DNA from: Zoogloeaceae bacterium
GTDB taxonomy: Bacteria; Pseudomonadota; Gammaproteobacteria; Burkholderiales; Rhodocyclaceae
Assembly: GCA_031282665.1 (NCBI GenBank)
Contig: JAITDH010000012.1
Location: forward strand, 1 to 7,236
Length of the DNA stretch: 7,236 nucleotides
Reading direction: 5' to 3'
Shown: positions 6,546-7,236 of the stretch, piece by piece
Layout: each line of letters begins with the position of its first letter
Numbering within the stretch: position 1 is the stretch's first letter
Notes under the pieces: model-generated
The model's input: the letters and a program-made list of their open reading frames with translations, nothing else
Databases searched by the model: none
Told to the model about the DNA's origin: nothing
Position numbers and translations under genes: made by a program

Positions 6546-6877
6546 GCGAAGATGTCAGTGTTTGCTTCATCCTCAAAAACTGCGAATTCCAGCCCAAAGA
6601 CAAGCCCCTTTATTCCAGGCAACAATCCTCTGATTCCCCAGGCTCCGAATCCTCTGTTGCGCGTTACCTGGATTTCTGTGAGCCTTGCAATGACGCGCCG
6701 AAAGCGGTTTCCATAGAGGATGTTTCCATCGAGAAAGACTGCGAGTATGAAGTCCATATCAACGGGCTTTGCGTCGATCTGGCATATGTTTTCGTCCGGG
6801 AAGGCGAATTCTGGGTGAATGTCGCCAGGAAACTGGAGCTCGAGGTAGAAGACGTTTCCGAATTCCTGGTTGCGGCT
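6542..6877. other. Orphan coding-like stretch, strand and gene boundaries unresolved
   Basis: Between the ygjP-like gene and the ftsH hairpin lies sequence with triplet structure but no acceptable complete gene. On the plus strand, a TTG at 6542 overlapping the upstream stop (TTGA) opens a frame with MSEDVSVCFILKNCEFQ, IEDVSIEKDCEYEVHINGLC and GEFWVNVARKLELEVEDV. It has six cysteines in about 110 residues, and no stop before it runs antisense into ftsH. The exact reverse-complement frame on the minus strand is also open (NVFYLELQFPGDIHPEFAF, MDFILAVFLDGNILYGN), with its first ATG only at 6752-6750, and it runs antisense into the ygjP-like gene. By hand count the second codon positions are low in G+C, as in coding DNA. 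First and third positions are both about 60%, clearly below the third-position level of the operon. A 9-bp direct repeat AATCCTCTG occurs at 6624-6632 and 6648-6656. It is most likely a decayed or foreign gene; no family is recognised. Confidence 0.3.
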
Positions 6878-6914
6878 GCCCCGGATTCGCGCCGAATCCG
6901 GGGCGGGGGCTTTT
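6878..6914 (+). terminator. Strong hairpin with short T-run between the converging genes
   Basis: GCCCCGGATTC (6878-6888), loop GCGCC and GAATCCGGGGC (6894-6904) form a perfect 11-bp G+C-rich stem. On the plus strand it is followed by GGGGGC and TTTT (6911-6914). This is suboptimal for an intrinsic terminator because six bases separate stem and T-run, but the position at the end of the operon fits. On the minus strand it lies 15 nt past the ftsH stop. There the 3' side has no T-run, so it would act as an RNA-stabilising or Rho-assisted 3' end. Confidence 0.5.
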
Positions 6915-6918
6915 CGTC

Positions 6919-7236
6919 CTATGCCGTAGCCGGCGCGTTCGGCGCGGCGTTGGGGGTGTCCTTGCCGCCGGAGGGGCTGGGCGGGGGCGTTTGGCTGGGG
7001 CGCGGCGGGCGCGGCGGGCGGCCGGCCATGATGTCGTCGATCTGCTCGGCGTCGATGGTTTCCCAATCGAGGAGGGCGCGGGTCATGGTTTCCACCTTGT
7101 CGCGGTTTTCCTCCAGGAGCCGCCGCGCCAGCGCGTATTGCTGGTCGATGATGCGGCGGATTTCGGCATCCACCTTCTGCATCGTGGCCTCGGAAACGTT
7201 CTTGTGCTGCGTGACGGAACGTCCCAGGAAAACCTC
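6919..7236 (-). CDS. ftsH: ATP-dependent zinc metalloprotease FtsH, C-terminal part
   Basis: FtsH is the membrane-anchored AAA+ protease that degrades misfolded membrane proteins and regulators such as LpxC. Only the last 105 residues are in the window. They start EVFLGRSVTQHKNVSEATMQ, the end of the M41 peptidase domain, continue with the helical KVDAEIRRIIDQQYALARRL and an ALLDWETIDAEQIDDIMAG segment, and finish in a proline-rich tail (PPRPPRPSQTPPPSPSGG) of the low-complexity kind common in this family. The stop is TAG at 6921-6919. The AAA module and the HEXXH zinc site lie off the right edge and cannot be checked. The gene converges on the glyQ operon. E. coli FtsH has the same segment order, so the assignment is firm. 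Confidence 0.95.
   Translation of the reverse strand, partial: EVFLGRSVTQHKNVSEATMQKVDAEIRRIIDQQYALARRLLEENRDKVETMTRALLDWETIDAEQIDDIMAGRPPRPPRPSQTPPPSPSGGKDTPNAAPNAPATA

Noticed and set aside
6552..6716. A 54-codon plus-strand ORF starting ATG at 6552
   Set aside because: The product is rich in S, T, P and R, as expected of a shadow frame. It has only a poor ribosome binding site and no recognisable feature.
6401..7066. Minus-strand open frame of 221 codons through the ftsH end and the ygjP-like gene
   Set aside because: Both ends are shadows of real genes in other frames. Only the middle (about 6550-6880) is coding-like, and it is reported as unresolved.

Overview
The window is G+C-rich and almost certainly comes from a Gram-negative proteobacterium, most likely a betaproteobacterium. 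The support is the order glyQ-glyS-gmhB-plsC-ygjP, which I remember as a conserved betaproteobacterial cluster, the closeness of GlyQ, GlyS and FtsH to those of that class, and a heptose phosphatase for lipopolysaccharide synthesis. No rRNA, tRNA, CRISPR array or insertion sequence with a transposase is visible.

Layout. Positions 1-850 (minus strand) hold most of a gene for a PcfJ-like protein whose C-terminus lies off the left edge. Positions 851-1459 contain no intact gene. They hold a start-less remnant of a small minus-strand gene (964-1203), cut at its 5' side by a pair of inverted GTAG-type REP sequences (REPIN-like, 1188-1342), and then the short upstream region of glyQ. Positions 1460-6545 are a tightly packed plus-strand operon: glyQ and glyS (the two subunits of glycyl-tRNA synthetase), gmhB (heptose bisphosphate phosphatase), a PlsC-type lysophospholipid acyltransferase and a YgjP-type zinc metallopeptidase. 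Spacings are 1 nt, 21 nt, a 4-nt overlap and a 20-nt overlap. Positions 6546-6918 are a lower-G+C stretch with coding-like triplet structure but no acceptable complete gene, closed by a perfect 11-bp hairpin. The 3' end of ftsH enters from the right edge on the minus strand, so it converges on the operon.

How the genes work together. GlyQ and GlyS form the alpha2beta2 enzyme that charges tRNA-Gly. GmhB and the acyltransferase both serve the cell envelope (LPS inner-core heptose and phospholipid). The YgjP-like protein is a predicted soluble metallohydrolase of poorly known role. These are ordinary housekeeping genes. The unusual parts are the two flanks: the PcfJ-like gene, REPIN and gene remnant on the left, where I would expect lnt or corC in relatives, and the orphan coding-like stretch on the right. 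I found no convincing evidence for a new multi-gene system within these 7.2 kb.
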